A model generated the notes under the pieces. It did not search any database and was not told the origin of the DNA. It was given only the letters and a program-made list of their open reading frames with translations. Below, one piece after another: positions 1-11,973 of a stretch of DNA of 64,000 bases (position 1 is its first letter; each line of letters opens with the position of its first letter). A program made the position numbers and the translations under genes. The DNA is from Paraconiothyrium sp. Pb-2020 (taxonomy: Eukaryota > Ascomycota > Dothideomycetes > Pleosporales > Didymosphaeriaceae): positions 2,046,001-2,110,000 of the forward strand of contig JAJUBI010000005.1 in NCBI GenBank assembly GCA_022419385.1, written 5' to 3'.

Positions 1-705
1 TTGGCTTTGCGTTGCGCTCGCCACTCACAGCCTAGAGGTGCAAGGTGCTCAAGATGCTGATTCCCCATCGCCCACAGGGCCCCAATGCAAGCAGGGAGCG
101 CGATATTGCCCTTCCCATTTCGTCAATCTGTCCCCACGGCACCCTGGCCCAGCGATCTTTATCACATCTTGGCCCAATAGCGTACAAACTTGTGCGGTGT
201 GAGCGGTAGGATCAAGAATGCCGTTGGTTGCGGGTACGTAGGCACCCTGGACCCTGCACATGAGCTCTCCAGCAAGGGACATGAGGATCACTAGCGGCAC
301 AGCTCCCGCCCGCTATCTAGTCCGTCGAAGCCCAAGCGCGGTCCATTTGTACTGCGCTGGTCTCCTCTCCCTCGATTTGCGTATCCTAACATCCGTTGCG
401 CAGGTTGCTGTTGAAACGAAAGAGCTGGGCTTCCCGCTATCGTGTTTGAAACAACGTCGCACCTGGTTCCTTACCCATCCGCAGAACGTACACCAACCTC
501 GTCGGCGAACTACACTACGTTATACAACCCACCAAGAATCGCACTCGATGTAGGGAAGGATCTAGTCTGCCTCTTCACGCATTGTCTGCCAATTTTAGCA
601 TTTCGGCCTAGGCCGACCCTCCGCTTTCGAATACGCTTCTGCTGGCAGAGGTGTTCCATCAGCTGGTTTTACCGTCTCATATCGTCGTATCCTCAAGTAT
701 TCGAC
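1..705. other. Left-edge region upstream of the ferric reductase
   Basis: I see no convincing gene here. Short frames exist on both strands but none has a recognisable domain. The frame of the downstream reductase is open from 442, so an N-terminal extension of up to 88 residues is formally possible. Those residues do not look like a typical reductase N-terminus, so I treat this stretch as promoter and 5' leader. Confidence 0.5.
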
Positions 706-3201
706 ATGCCAGCACTTCCGGAGGCGTTGGTGTCAGGGGCAGGCGTAGCGTTGGAGCACTTCGAGGCCGCGATCTCACTGGCCGAGCGCGAGGTGGCTGG
801 TTCCCTCTCAACTCTTGTACGCCGAATAAACCTACCGACCAATTCGACTAGCCCACCAGGCCTGATAGAAGCCAATACGCGAGACCCCTGGAACAAGAGC
901 GGTAAATATGCATTGGCTTACGTCTACTACTGCATTCCGCTGCTGGTCATCGCTGGCCTGATGCGGTACTACCACTTATTCACGGACAAGATCCGGACCG
1001 CTCTCCACCAAGAAGAGGTACTAAAAACTGCAAAGATCGCCTCCCCCGATTCCGACTACGAGATGTCAGTTTTGTATACTGACAAGTCCACTGTGAAGTT
1101 CTTCCCGCGCGAAGGTCCGCTTCCTACGCCTCCAAAGTCGCAGTCGAGTGTTTCATCGGTCGGGTTCATCAACAAGACCGTGGCTTTGTTTCGATTTATC
1201 TTCTACCGACCAATCCGAGAGATCCAGATCAGGAAAGGATGGAGGCCACTGGTATTCCCTTCGCTCGCCGTCTGCGTTACTGTAATAGGTGCTCTGACTT
1301 TGGGCATCTGCTACACATTCATCCCGCAGCCACTCTTTTGGAAGAGTATCGCTTTTGGATCACCACCCATGGCTATTCGATCCGGTATGATGGCGGTTGC
1401 TCTGATGCCTTGGATCGTTGGGCTATCGATGAAGGCGAACATCATCACCTTTATCACTGGAATTGGCCACGAGCGACTGAACGTGCTACATCGCTGGGCA
1501 GCGTACCTGTGTCTGATCCTTAGCATCATCCACACTGTGCCATTCTATGTAACACCGATTTGGGAGAAAGGAGCTCGGCACGTATTCGAGTCGTTCTTCA
1601 AACAAGAGGGATTCTACGCCTACGGCACGGGCGTTGCAGCACTAGTTCCGTTGTGCTTCCTGTGCGTTCACTCAATCGAGCCCTTGCGTCATTGGATGTT
1701 CGAGCTATTTGTTTCCCTCCACGTGCCTGTCGCCATTGTGTTTCTCGGGATGGTGTTCTGGCATTGTCACAACTACCTCACGTCTTGGAACTACCTCTTC
1801 GCAACTCTCGGCATCTGGATAATCTCTTACTTCATGCGGCTGTTTTATCTCAACTGGGCTAATCCATTCAAGATGTCATGGTTGATAGGAGATGAAGCGG
1901 CTGTTACCCTTATGCCAGAAAACGCGATCAAGATCACGATACCTACCCAAACGAAATGGAGGCCGGGTCAATACGTCTACCTCCGGATGCCTGGTATTTC
2001 AGTCTTTGAGAACCATCCTTTCACCATCGCTTCGTTGTGCGATGATGACTTCCCATCGGAATATGGCGAGGGTTACCGAGACATGGTTCTAGTCTTTCGT
2101 CCTTTTGGAGGTTTCACCAACAAGGTGTTGCGCAGCGCCCTTGAGCATGGCCCATGGCACACTTATCGAGCCTTCGTCGACGGGCCGTGTGGTGGTATGC
2201 AACGACGCATCGAGGCTTTCGACGACGTTGTGTTGATCGCTGGCGGTAGCGGAATCACCGCGATTGTCTCGCAACTACTTACATTGATCAAGAAAATGCG
2301 CGACGGAAAGGCTGTGACGCGCAAAGTGCATGTCATATGGGCGCTCAAGCGCCCCGAGACACTAGAATGGTTCAAGGAGGAACTAAGAATCTGTCGCGAA
2401 TTTGCGCCTCCGGAGGCAGTAGAATGCCAGTTCTACATCACAACAGCAAAGCGCAATGCCGGTGGCACCCTTGTCAGCGCGAAGACGCCGACCCGCCCCG
2501 TATCGCTTTATTTCCACGACAAGGTTAACGACGCATTTCAGAATATAGCCGACCACCGCGTTTCGGGTATTTCTTCAAAGCGGCACTCTGCACTCATCCG
2601 TGACGAAGCGCAAGGCGATGTAGAAAAGGAGAAGGAGCTCCGCGCGGAGAACGAAGACAACATCACGGCACTCCCGCAAGCAAGAGTAGTTCCTGTGAAC
2701 CGTTCAGGATCCCATCTCAACGTATCTCCATACAACCCGTCCAATCCGGACGTCATCACTCCTGTGCCGCAATCTCTCGCCGCCCGGCGGCAGGACCGCA
2801 ATCTGTCCCTCGACATCAGCACGGCGCTCAATTCGCATCCAGATGCCAGCGTCTATCAGCACAACATTGCGTCTCCCACGGCTGGGCACTCGGTACAGGG
2901 GTTCGATTTCGGGTTCCCGTCGACTCCCACGGAGTTCCAGAAGAATTTGATGCGGTTCGCCTTCTTGCCGGCGGCGGTGAAGAAGAAGGATGGGTGGTCG
3001 ACCGAGTACGGGCGGCCAGACTTGAAGTTTCTGCTCCGGGAGATGGGGCGCAACTTTGGACGAAGAACATGCGTGTTTGTGTGCGGGCCCCCGGGGATGC
3101 GCACAGCGGTCAGCGAGACGGTGGCAGACATGCAGAGGAGTGTGTGGAGCGGGAACCAGAGGGACGAGATCTTCTTGCATGCTGAGAACTACGCGCTGTG
3201 A
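706..3201 (+). CDS. Ferric reductase-like transmembrane flavocytochrome (FRE/NOX superfamily)
   Basis: This single-exon frame encodes about 831 residues from the ATG at 706; the frame stays open upstream to 442. The family moves electrons from NADPH through FAD and two hemes across a membrane, usually the plasma membrane, to reduce Fe(III) or Cu(II) before uptake. Several hydrophobic segments lie in the first half. Two His-X13-His pairs, the bis-heme ligand pattern, are visible: LHRW...IIHT near residues 260-280 and SLHV...FWHC near 340-360. The FAD-binding motif HPFTIAS is near residue 437. A glycine-rich NADPH motif, GGSGIT, is near 513, and a CGPPGM motif lies close to the C-terminus. A long polar insert (about residues 590-740) separates the NADPH motifs and is longer than in yeast Fre proteins. 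NADPH oxidase is less likely, but substrate cannot be read from sequence. No iron-responsive GATA element was recognised upstream. Confidence 0.88.
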   Translation: MPALPEALVSGAGVALEHFEAAISLAEREVAGSLSTLVRRINLPTNSTSPPGLIEANTRDPWNKSGKYALAYVYYCIPLLVIAGLMRYYHLFTDKIRTALHQEEVLKTAKIASPDSDYEMSVLYTDKSTVKFFPREGPLPTPPKSQSSVSSVGFINKTVALFRFIFYRPIREIQIRKGWRPLVFPSLAVCVTVIGALTLGICYTFIPQPLFWKSIAFGSPPMAIRSGMMAVALMPWIVGLSMKANIITFITGIGHERLNVLHRWAAYLCLILSIIHTVPFYVTPIWEKGARHVFESFFKQEGFYAYGTGVAALVPLCFLCVHSIEPLRHWMFELFVSLHVPVAIVFLGMVFWHCHNYLTSWNYLFATLGIWIISYFMRLFYLNWANPFKMSWLIGDEAAVTLMPENAIKITIPTQTKWRPGQYVYLRMPGISVFENHPFTIASLCDDDFPSEYGEGYRDMVLVFRPFGGFTNKVLRSALEHGPWHTYRAFVDGPCGGMQRRIEAFDDVVLIAGGSGITAIVSQLLTLIKKMRDGKAVTRKVHVIWALKRPETLEWFKEELRICREFAPPEAVECQFYITTAKRNAGGTLVSAKTPTRPVSLYFHDKVNDAFQNIADHRVSGISSKRHSALIRDEAQGDVEKEKELRAENEDNITALPQARVVPVNRSGSHLNVSPYNPSNPDVITPVPQSLAARRQDRNLSLDISTALNSHPDASVYQHNIASPTAGHSVQGFDFGFPSTPTEFQKNLMRFAFLPAAVKKKDGWSTEYGRPDLKFLLREMGRNFGRRTCVFVCGPPGMRTAVSETVADMQRSVWSGNQRDEIFLHAENYAL

Positions 3202-4041
3202 TGGCGGGCTTCGAGGCCTATCTATTTCTTTACTTACAATGTTCGGGAAGTGTGCATAGCGGGAGGCTTGGATTTGGATGTTTATACCCCCTTTTCTTAT
3301 TCTCCGTCGGTATCGACCAGAGTCGCCGCCTCAAGGCACGGGTGCCAGACCGTAGCCAGTCGTACCGTAGACAGTCGTAATACAATAGTTGCGAGTCCGC
3401 GGCAGCCAGCATCCAGCACCTCGGCAGTCGCGTGGGTGAGCGAAGACGAGCACCCACAGCGGGCACGTCAGCGGCTACAGGGCGACGGAAGCGCGACTGG
3501 GACCTTCTCCATGCGGGCAAAGCCCCTCTTCGGCCCCGGGGGCGGCAGTGTGCGAGCTGGAGGGGTAGAAGGACGTGCCGCCCTGGACCCGGCCCCGCGG
3601 GAGGTTGTGGGTGTGTGGCCGGACGGTGCAGGTCCGCGCCGGAGGGAGGGTGCCGTGCAGCTTCGGGCACTGGGAGCGCGTCGTCGAGGCGCGTCCAGCA
3701 CCAGGTACGCGCGGGTGCGCTCGTTGCGGAGGCTCTGCTCTGCGCACAGTCCGGCATGGACGATGCACGCGGGCTGTTCAAGCCGCAGGGCTGCAGCCAC
3801 CATGTCAGGGTGGCCGGCGAAATGGGCGTGTGCAGGCCTGCGTTGCTTTTCGCACCGTCGTCTGGGCTTGGCCGCCGCACCTCTGCGGGCCTCTGTGCAA
3901 CATATAGGCGTCGCCAACTCCCAATCGGTGGTCCATCGTCGCATCGCTGCGTGCTTGGGAGCCACGGCGCCCTCTTCTCGTCTTGCATCGGGTGCCATGC
4001 ATGGTGTGCTCTGTGTCCGACCATGGTGTTAAGAGAGTGCC
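3202..4041. other. GC-rich intergenic region
   Basis: This 840-bp stretch lies between two plus-strand genes. Open frames run on both strands at once (for example 3230-4201 minus and 3432-4229 plus). They are rich in Arg, Pro, Ala and Gly and lack any domain, which is what GC-rich non-coding DNA gives. I see no RNA gene. Confidence 0.5.
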
Positions 4042-4546
4042 ATGTCCACCTCCATCCCCGACAACCAACTGGGCCTCTCGCAGAGCGAAGTCCAGCTCCT
4101 CCGCCAGCACCAGCAGATAGCCCTCTCGCAGCAGGGCAGCTCCTCCTCGCGCGCCGCGTCCCATGCATCCAGCCAGGGCCGTCTCCTCCTGGATCCCACA
4201 AGCCTGCAGGCGCTCAGCGCCCACTTTGACCGTCTGATGTACTCGATCCAGCAACGCTGGCACTATGTACGTTGTCCTGTCTGCCCGAACATGTACGGGA
4301 GACCACGTTACACCAACTGATCCTGACAACCGCCTGTAGCTCAATCAGCAGACCCAGACGGCTACCACCCTCCAGTCCAACCGCGCTGGCCACGCTATCC
4401 AGAATGCCGACGCCGAAATCGCCCGCTTCCGCGCCATCCTGCGCGAAATCGACGAGCTCCAGGTCGAATTCGACAAGGTGCGCCGCATCGGCGAGATAGT
4501 AAAGGGCTTCAAGGCGCGCGTTCAGCGTCTTGAACGCCGCATATAG
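4042..4546 (+). CDS. BLOC-1 complex subunit, probably CNL1-like small coiled-coil protein
   Basis: There are two exons, 4042-4266 and 4340-4546, joined over a 73-bp GT...TAG intron with the junction in phase 0; the product is about 142 residues. The N-terminus is polar and Ser/Gln-rich. It is followed by a helix around LDPTSLQALSAHFDRLM and, after the junction, heptad-like coiled coil running to the end (motifs EIARFRAIL and VRRIGEIVKGFKARV). This layout matches the fungal BLOC-1 subunit CNL1, which acts in endosomal maturation and Rab traffic. Assignment rests on overall pattern because these proteins are short and divergent; KXD1 or another BLOC-1 subunit is possible. The reading frame and splice are more certain than the name. 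Confidence 0.7.
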
Positions 4547-7500
4547 CACTGCTGCTCCACTCTCTACAAAACATCACGTTCCTTTGCATCATGATTCACG
4601 ACACATCAGACATCCTCGTCCTCGCGGACATCATCGATACCCGTGTACAAAACTACCGCCTCGCGGCACACACATACTATCCTAGCGACAGGGAAAGACA
4701 ATCGCAAGAAGAGCGGCCTCGCGGCTTTGGGCGTTATGTTGCATTTGGACTTGTGCTCTGCGTCATTGTTTTCATTTTGTTATTCTCGTTACCTTCGGAT
4801 GCACCAATTTGCTTTCCGGGACTTTCCATCCATTGTACATGGGCATCCCTGATTTTGTACTCCTGGCATTGCGAACCTTGTGGACCTGTCTGGCTGTCTC
4901 TGGCCATCTTTCTTCCTTTTCAAGTCTATCTGTCTCCTTTTGTAATTGCCGCCTGATTCCTTTTTCCTTGCTTTTTCGAGGTGGGTGAGTGGGCTTCTAG
5001 CGTATCCGACATCGCACAAGGTGTGCTACAGTGCATCTGTTCACCTGACTAGCTTGTGCTCCATCTAGACTTTCACACATTCTCGTATTCCCCCGTGACC
5101 GTAATTCTATCTTTTGTACGCGGATGTGAGCCGATGCGTTTCAAATCCGCTTCCTCCCAGCCAATCTGGTTGGTTACTTGTTCAAAGCCTCACATCTTGA
5201 TCCTTACGTTTGAGATCAGGACCAAATAAGTTAAGAAGGAACTACCTCTTCTGTAACACTTTGCCATTGATTGAAATACGATGAAACCTTACTGTTGTTC
5301 GAATCCCGCATACCACAAAAGAGCGGACCAGATGGCGTTTGCACGTCAACTGTTCGGGCGCATGTTGAGGGTCGGGGGTGCGTCGCACGACGTCGGGTCA
5401 CATTGGGTGGCGGTGGAGTCGAGTACGCAATTGCGAAGACAATGCTTAAGTGCTCTGTCGAAATTCATGGTACTGTTTCACTAACCCTGAGGTAACACAG
5501 GGCAGTAACATTCGGTGAAGCTATACATAGATGTGTAGGCTCCAGATGCATTGAGCTTATATCCAAGGGCATCACAAGGTCCCAGGATTCACTTTGTCAC
5601 GATCAGCCAAATCCAGGAAAGCAATGAGAATAATATATGACTGAAAAGAATGAAGCAGGGAAAACAGCCTCAAACCCCGACACTTAACAACACCATATCA
5701 TGACAACCCAAATGGGGTTAATCAGGCTCATACAGCGCAGTCAAGTCTAATATCTAATAATTCCTTGCCAGCACCAGTAGACTAGAGGAATCATGTTCAA
5801 TACCCTTACAGTTTATCTGCAATCTCTGTATATGTTACAGAATTGCCTTTGTGCCCTTCGAATATTTCCTGGTACATAAAAGGCCTAAACGAATCATGTA
5901 CGCAAGTCTGAAGCCATTCTTATACTAAATAATAGGTGTACTATGGTCGTTCCTTGTCTTTCCCGAACTACGTGAGATAGGCTCAATAGTACCTTAGGCT
6001 ATAGTGACTAATGCTGTGGTGATGATCATCCAATTGACATTCGGCATTCTAGTTGAAATTCTATCAGAAACATTTGAAGAAACAGAAATCCAGAAAGTAG
6101 TAATTTCCTTGTTAATGCTTTGGCTCACAAGAAGATTTCGCTATATGATCTATTCGTCTTTTGGATTTTCCTTCACGCGTCCTTCCATGTTCGTACCCAC
6201 CAAATTGTATGGACATCTATTTCCACGAGCGACGTAATGATAGTTCTTGCCATAAGCACGTAAGGAAGCTACGTACGTTTCTATATAGGTTTATATCATG
6301 GTTGCGCATGGAATATGTAAGACGCAGGAATTATAGCTATGCGTATGAGAGTAAAAGTGAATATGTTGACAATCGCAACTCCATTAAGGGGCAGATTGAG
6401 CCATGTCTAAAGGATGACGACGATCACATTACTAGATTAAATTCACAGTGAACAAAGTGTTTCAAGCAATGATTCTATTTTCTATGTTACCAAAAGATGG
6501 AGCTGAAAGTTGCTAGGAATGCGTGAAATAATGGCCGCATGGGCGTGTGCCATAGTAGGACTAGATCGAACAGAAGCGTGAGCGGGATCAATAATAGGTA
6601 GGAATGGGTTATGTAAGTGGGCCCGGTCCCGTCTCGCGGTAAGAATTAGGTGGGGTCTGGTGTGGTGTGAAGAGTCGAAGAGCCACCACGTGCACGTTGA
6701 TCCTAGGTATGTTTACGCGATGGGTCGTGACTACCGCAATCATCAATTGACGCGACAGTCACGTCATTGTTACAGCTACAGGTCTGTTCTACGGAGGCAG
6801 ACTTTACACAAGCGACAGCAGTGTCTTGAATGTTGATGGAACCAGCCCCAACGCAACATATCGTATCCGAAATGGTTTTCCGAGCAGCTATCAAAATACT
6901 AACAACTGAGATCAACGTGCCCACATCTTGACAGTCACCTTGACCAGATAGCAGTAACAGCCTGTCGAAAGCGCAGGGTGTAAAACTCGGTCGCCAAAGT
7001 CGCTATTGCAGGCCGTTGCATAGGCCTCTCCATAGCTGCGCCGCTGCCTCCTCAGTCTTAACCTGGGTGGCCTTCATTTCAGTCTGTTTGAGGGATACAA
7101 CTCTGTTTGACTGACTGCACCAGGTGACTCGCCAGAGACGCCCTCAGAAGCCGTGATCAGCACCAATCTGTCAAGAGAACAATCATCAACCGGGAAGACG
7201 ACTGCGAATGATTGTGTGTGATAGATATGCGCAGTTGTGCTGGCCTTTGCTATAATGTGTGTGTCGCTTACACGTTCTCCTCATGAACTTTATGTCGAAC
7301 GTGTCAGATTCGCTAACAAAATCACAGGCTTGCAAAAATAGGGGAGATGGAGAGCTCATCTTCGATGACGATTAAAAGCAGTGACGCCAGGCGAGAACGA
7401 TTTCAAACAATCGACGGGATTGTAATGCGGTGGAGCGTTCGATGGTATCCCTCAGTGGCTGTCGTCAGATTATCGAAATCAAGGTATGTGAATGTAAGAT

Positions 7501-8983
7501 GGAACTTAAAACATCCTAAGTTTGCTCGATAGGTATGGTTCCAAAACCCTAGCAGAAGCATTCTAATCACCCGACGTAATCGACCCGTCGAAAGCACGTC
7601 AAGAAGAGTGACTTGGAGACCGGTTCGCCTTTATTTACACATGGGATTTGCATGTAATATGCAATTATGCAATCAGGCTATCATTATCCCAGCTAGTAGG
7701 CTATTTCAGTCCCTTGTATTGAAGATGTGGGATGGTTCTTGGCGCGTACGTTGGGCCGATGTATCCGTGCTATATGAATTATCTCTTGGTTTTCTTTGGT
7801 GCTGCTATCCGTTAGCCTACTGTTAATAGTCACGTAGGGACAACAATTCGATCCGATAAAAATGAAGAGATGGGTGACAGATACCTGGTGAAGAATGCGT
7901 TCCGAGCCAGCTATGCCGGTCCACACATCCGCGCTCTTCCCAACAACAGTTTTGATTTGTTCCTTCGCACCCCACCTGCCGGGAACATGATCAGGAACTG
8001 CCTCGACCGCCGTTTTGGCGTACCTAATATGCTAGCATTCTTTCCCTCACTACCCCAGGGCTATATCGGATCGTCTTACGTCCAGCTCTCTATTGATGTT
8101 ATGCTCGGACTATCCAAAGCTGTAGTCTGCCCGTATGTCCTTCAAGAGCAAATTATCCAAGAGATTCGATGATCGAGCACTATCGGTGGTCTGATTCGTG
8201 AGCGCATCATTTTTTTGCCATCTTCGGAACCGGAACGGCGCAGATTTCCATGGGTTCAACCTACTGCCCACTTGCTGCAACCTGTTGTTCTATCGACCCA
8301 TCAAGTCAGGCGTCTGCGACAAAGGCGCTGCCCAGATAATGGGCAATGTTACGAGAATGCGGAGGACTCAAATGAAAAGGACTTAAAGTCGGAAGCATTG
8401 AAGACGTTACCAGAACAGAAGAGATATTCTGTAAAAGTCGACCAACGCCATCGCAGAACAGATAAAATTATTGCAGGAATATGAGTGCTACCTATCTCAC
8501 AATAACGGGCACTTATCTTTAGTGGAGATACTTTGACTTTGTCTGATACAAACAGTGCGGAATACTGTCTCTATCCAGCATCGTCGCCAGCACAGCGGAA
8601 TGTAGCCGTCGGCCATCTCGAAGCTGAGGCTCAAACCAAACCACATACAGCAACGTTCCCCTGCAGCGATAAAGTCAGTCCTTTTTTAGAGGCCTAACTC
8701 CCATAATTTCTAGATAACGATTTGCTGGCCAGAGTTCAGGCCGGTGTTAGCGTAAGGATAAGCGTCGCAAGCCGTTTCGCGAGCGGAAAGTCCCCGCCCT
8801 CCGGGGTTCCCCACACTCACCCTTGCCATAAATGGGACCCAAACGTATCAAAGCTCCAGAACTAGGGTCTGAATTGATGGAAGGGCTGTGGCTCATCATA
8901 TTAAAGCTTGATTCTGTGGTATTGGGCAATCTCTTTTCCACGACCCCCCTAATCCACTATCATACCTCCAGTGCTCATTCACA
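4547..8983. other. Gene-poor region of 4.4 kb
   Basis: The first 400 bp probably includes the 3' UTR of the small coiled-coil gene. The rest is moderately AT-rich, with only short frames (up to about 120 codons) and no recognisable motif, splice-linked exon series or transposon end. A frame at 7870-8172 (100 codons) has no identifiable domain. I see no tRNA: a B-box-like GTTCGAATCC near 5297 has no matching A box or acceptor stem. Confidence 0.45.
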
Positions 8984-10681
8984 ATGACAACCACCAAGGA
9001 CATCGATCCAAAACCCACCCGGCGACAATCCGATGCCGCCAGCTATGCCAATGGCAAGTTGGAACCGATCCTTACCCTCGACGATGACGATAGACTCGCC
9101 CAGATCGGACACGCCCAGGAGTTAAGAAGAGACTTCTCAGTCTGGAGCGTGATAAGTCTGATCCTCTGTTTGATGGCAACGTGGGAGGCACTTAGTACAG
9201 TCATCGCAACGGCTTTGACAACAGGAGGCGCACCATGTCTATTTTGGAATCTGTAGGTCTTCTCTTTCTATGAGTGTCCAAGGCTGTCAAATAACGTCTC
9301 GTAGATTGGTCTCCGTCCTCTGCTCAATAGCCATCGCCCTCTCCCTAGGAGAAATCGCTTCCATCTATCCGACCGCAGGCGGTAAGGGACACACTGAGCC
9401 CTATTATTCATCCATATTATCCAAAAATCTAATTCTCTTACAGGCCAGTACCATTGGGTTGCCGCGCTTTCACCGCCATCAACTCGCTCTATTGCCGCCT
9501 GGTCCGTTGGGTGGATCAATGTCGGAGGTAAAATCGTCCTTAGCGCAGCTGCTGCGTTCGCGGGTGCTCTTCAACTCCTGGGAATTGTCGTCTTGAACGA
9601 CGACGACTACGTGCTCAAGCGATGGCAAGGGCTCCTATTATACTGGGCCATATTGATATATGGTGCCGCCGTGAACATCTGGGGTGCGCGGGTGCTACCG
9701 GCGACAAACAACATATCCGGAATCATCCATCTAGTGGGCTTGGTCGTCATCATGATCGTGCTTGGAGTCATGAGCGATAAGAACACTTCTCACTTCGTAT
9801 TTCTCGAGGTCACCAATAGCAGCGGCTGGCAAAACGATGGCGTGTCCTGGTTAGTGGGCCTCTTGTCAACCGTCTACCCACTGCTCGGCTACGACGCTGC
9901 TTGTCATCTCTCAGAAGAGATACCACACGCGACACGAAACGTACCTCTGGCTATGGCGGGCAGTGTTGCCGTTAACGGTCTACTGGGCCTGGTTTACTGC
10001 ATCCTGCTCTTGTATTGCACAGGGCCGCTTGAAGAACTCCTCTCAACACCAACGGGCTTTCCCTTCATTCAAATCTTCTACAACGCCACAAAGTCGCGCG
10101 CTGGCGCGACGATTCTGTCCCTTTTCGTAATTATCATCGCTATTGCTGCCACAGCGGCAATTATCACGTCGGCTTCCCGCACCTTCTGGGCTTTTGCTCG
10201 AGATAATGCAACACCGTTTTCGCGATACTTCTCCCATGTCAATCGGTCGTCCCAGATACCGGTCCGCGCAGTCGTTGCGGTGACCCTCGTGCAGGTACTT
10301 CTCGGCTTCATATATCTCGGCAACACCACGGCCTTCAACGCTATCATGTCTATGTCGATCCTCGCCGTCTACGCATCGTATCTTGTACCCATCATCTATT
10401 TCATGATCTACGGACGGCCGAAGCTCGCGAAACATCAATTTGGTCCTTTCCGGTTGCCGAAGACTGTAGGCCTCTTCCTCAACATGTTGTCCTGCTGTTG
10501 GCTGGTATTGGCGATGGTGTTTAGCACATTTCCAGGCGTTGTGCCTGTCACGCCGCAAAACATGAACTACTCGTCGGTCGTGATGGTGGGTTGGATGATG
10601 ATTGGATACGTGTATTACGCCTTCAAGGGGCGCAAGCAGTTCGAAGTTCCTGTTGTTACCAATGAGGCCCGAGGGTTCTGA
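8984..10681 (+). CDS. APC-superfamily permease (amino acid/choline transporter family; GABA or choline permease-like)
   Basis: There are three exons, 8984-9252, 9305-9381 and 9444-10681, with introns of 52 and 62 bp; the spliced product is about 527 residues. The polar N-terminus is followed by about a dozen hydrophobic segments. Splicing restores the family signature GEIASIYPTAGGQYHW across the second intron, which strongly supports the model. Other family features are YPLLGYDAACHLSEEIPHAT in the middle and AFARDNATPFSRYFSHVN later. The family (TC 2.A.3.4) imports GABA, choline, or basic and other amino acids at the plasma membrane, and fungi have many paralogues. The substrate cannot be inferred. 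Neighbours are unrelated. Confidence 0.9.
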
Positions 10682-11502
10682 TGGTGACGTTACCCGAGTT
10701 GAATTGAATCACATTCAAGTAACCTCCTGTACTCATAGTGATTCAATCGTTCTTGCAGGCCCATTTTCGATATCTCGGAGTCTTTCGCAGCCAACAGGTT
10801 CATCAGGCTCATGTTGTATCGTGCTGTTGCCAATTATTTGGGTAATTCGGGCTGTATTGATGTATTGTTCCCCTTGTCCGTCTTTTCTCATTGCTCATAG
10901 CGTGGCTGTGGTGAAACTGAATATGGTCCAAGACCGTGTATTTGTTATTATCTCCACCGGAAGGTTCATGAGCAGGTAATTTGATCTTAGAATAGAATGG
11001 GCAGAGTTAAGAGAGTTGTAAAGTCTCAATTTAAGCTTAACATATACTGTTATCGAGATACGATTGACTGTAAGGACTATCGCTCGATTGGAAAGTTGCT
11101 TGGAATCATCGTGTCGATGTGTGAAGAGGAAAGACTGGGAACCTTGGAGACTAGGGAATCACGTGGCAGTCATATGCGGGCCCGGGCCCGCAGGCCTAGT
11201 GCCTCGGCCGCATATCCTGAATAAAGCGTGACCCAGATCATGAGAGAGTGAATCGGCTGCCGTGAGTAGGATGCTCGACCGCATATGTAATATGCAACAT
11301 ATATAGCAACATGTGCGTTGGGTTCCGGGGCGGACACGCCCTCGGCTCCGATTGGTTCACAGAACCGCGGCTTCGGGCCAGACAGGAAACTTCACCCTCA
11401 TCTCTAGAAACTTCGCCTCCTTCCACGCATACACTAGATGTATCTATTCTCTTGGATTTAAACCTCCTTTGTGTCCACTGTATACTGTCTTCTGTCACGA
11501 CT
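10682..11502. other. Intergenic region with an 18-bp GC palindrome
   Basis: This stretch holds the permease 3' flank and the promoter of the SDH assembly factor. It contains a perfect GC-rich palindrome at 11175-11192 and an AT-rich ACATATATAG stretch near 11294. No gene is recognised. Confidence 0.5.
11175..11192. repeat. Perfect 18-bp palindrome
   Basis: The sequence tgcgggcccgggcccgca equals its own reverse complement. It lies about 310 bp upstream of the SDH assembly factor start. It could be a dimeric protein-binding site or chance in GC-rich sequence; no known site is recognised. Confidence 0.6.
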
Positions 11503-11973
11503 ATGCAGTCCTCTCGTACTATGCTCCGTGTCCGACGCCCCCTCTCTCGTCGCACCATTCCGGTCCGCGCCCTAAGCACCACCGCGCCACGCCCCTCATC
11601 GCCCTTTACCAACGCGCCAGCGCCGCCGCGTCTCCCAAAAGAAGAGCAAGAGATCTTCGAGCGCCTGCAGAAACAGAGTACCGGGGCTTTCAGCACACCG
11701 CGCGACGAATCAGCCTCGACTTCCACATCAACCACGTTCTCCACAGCAGACGTACGCGCCAGGATAAATCAGTCACCCGATAGCGAACCACTTGACGCCA
11801 AGAGAATACCAGAGGGCGAGGAAGTGCATCCTAACTTGAGGAGAGGCGCGCCGCCGGAGTTTGAGGGCGATGTCAACCCCAAGACGGGAGAGGTTGGTGG
11901 ACCGAAAGTTGAGCCGCTGAGATGGGGAGCTGCGGGAGACTACAGCTTTAATGGGAGGGTTACGGATTTTTGA
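11503..11973 (+). CDS. SDH8: Succinate dehydrogenase assembly factor 4 (DUF1674)
   Basis: This single exon encodes about 156 residues from the ATG at 11503; the frame is open further upstream, but the residues from 11503 on form a mitochondrial presequence. That N-terminus is Arg/Ser-rich without acidic residues (MLRVRRPLSRRTIPVRAL), followed by a low-complexity linker. The diagnostic DUF1674 tail ends the protein: EGDVNPKTGEVGGPK, then a WG dipeptide, and GDYSFNGRVTDF at the very end. SDHAF4/Sdh8 binds flavinylated Sdh1 in the matrix and protects it before complex II assembly. Length and C-terminus fit the family. The symbol follows the yeast orthologue. Confidence 0.9.
   Translation: MQSSRTMLRVRRPLSRRTIPVRALSTTAPRPSSPFTNAPAPPRLPKEEQEIFERLQKQSTGAFSTPRDESASTSTSTTFSTADVRARINQSPDSEPLDAKRIPEGEEVHPNLRRGAPPEFEGDVNPKTGEVGGPKVEPLRWGAAGDYSFNGRVTDF

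Noticed and set aside
3230..4229. Long overlapping frames on both strands (323 aa minus; 260 and 265 aa plus)
   Set aside because: They overlap each other in GC-rich DNA, are biased to Arg/Pro/Ala, have no domain, and one runs into the well-supported coiled-coil gene.
4591..4956. 121-codon frame right after the small coiled-coil gene, with hydrophobic stretches
   Set aside because: It begins 45 bp after the stop, has no family resemblance, and probably lies in the 3' UTR; the hydrophobicity reflects T-rich sequence.
5290..5330. tRNA-like B box (GTTCGAATCC)
   Set aside because: No A box at the right distance and no acceptor or anticodon stem could be folded.
7870..8172. 100-codon plus-strand frame
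   Set aside because: No domain, no flanking splice-linked exons, and located in AT-rich gene-poor DNA.
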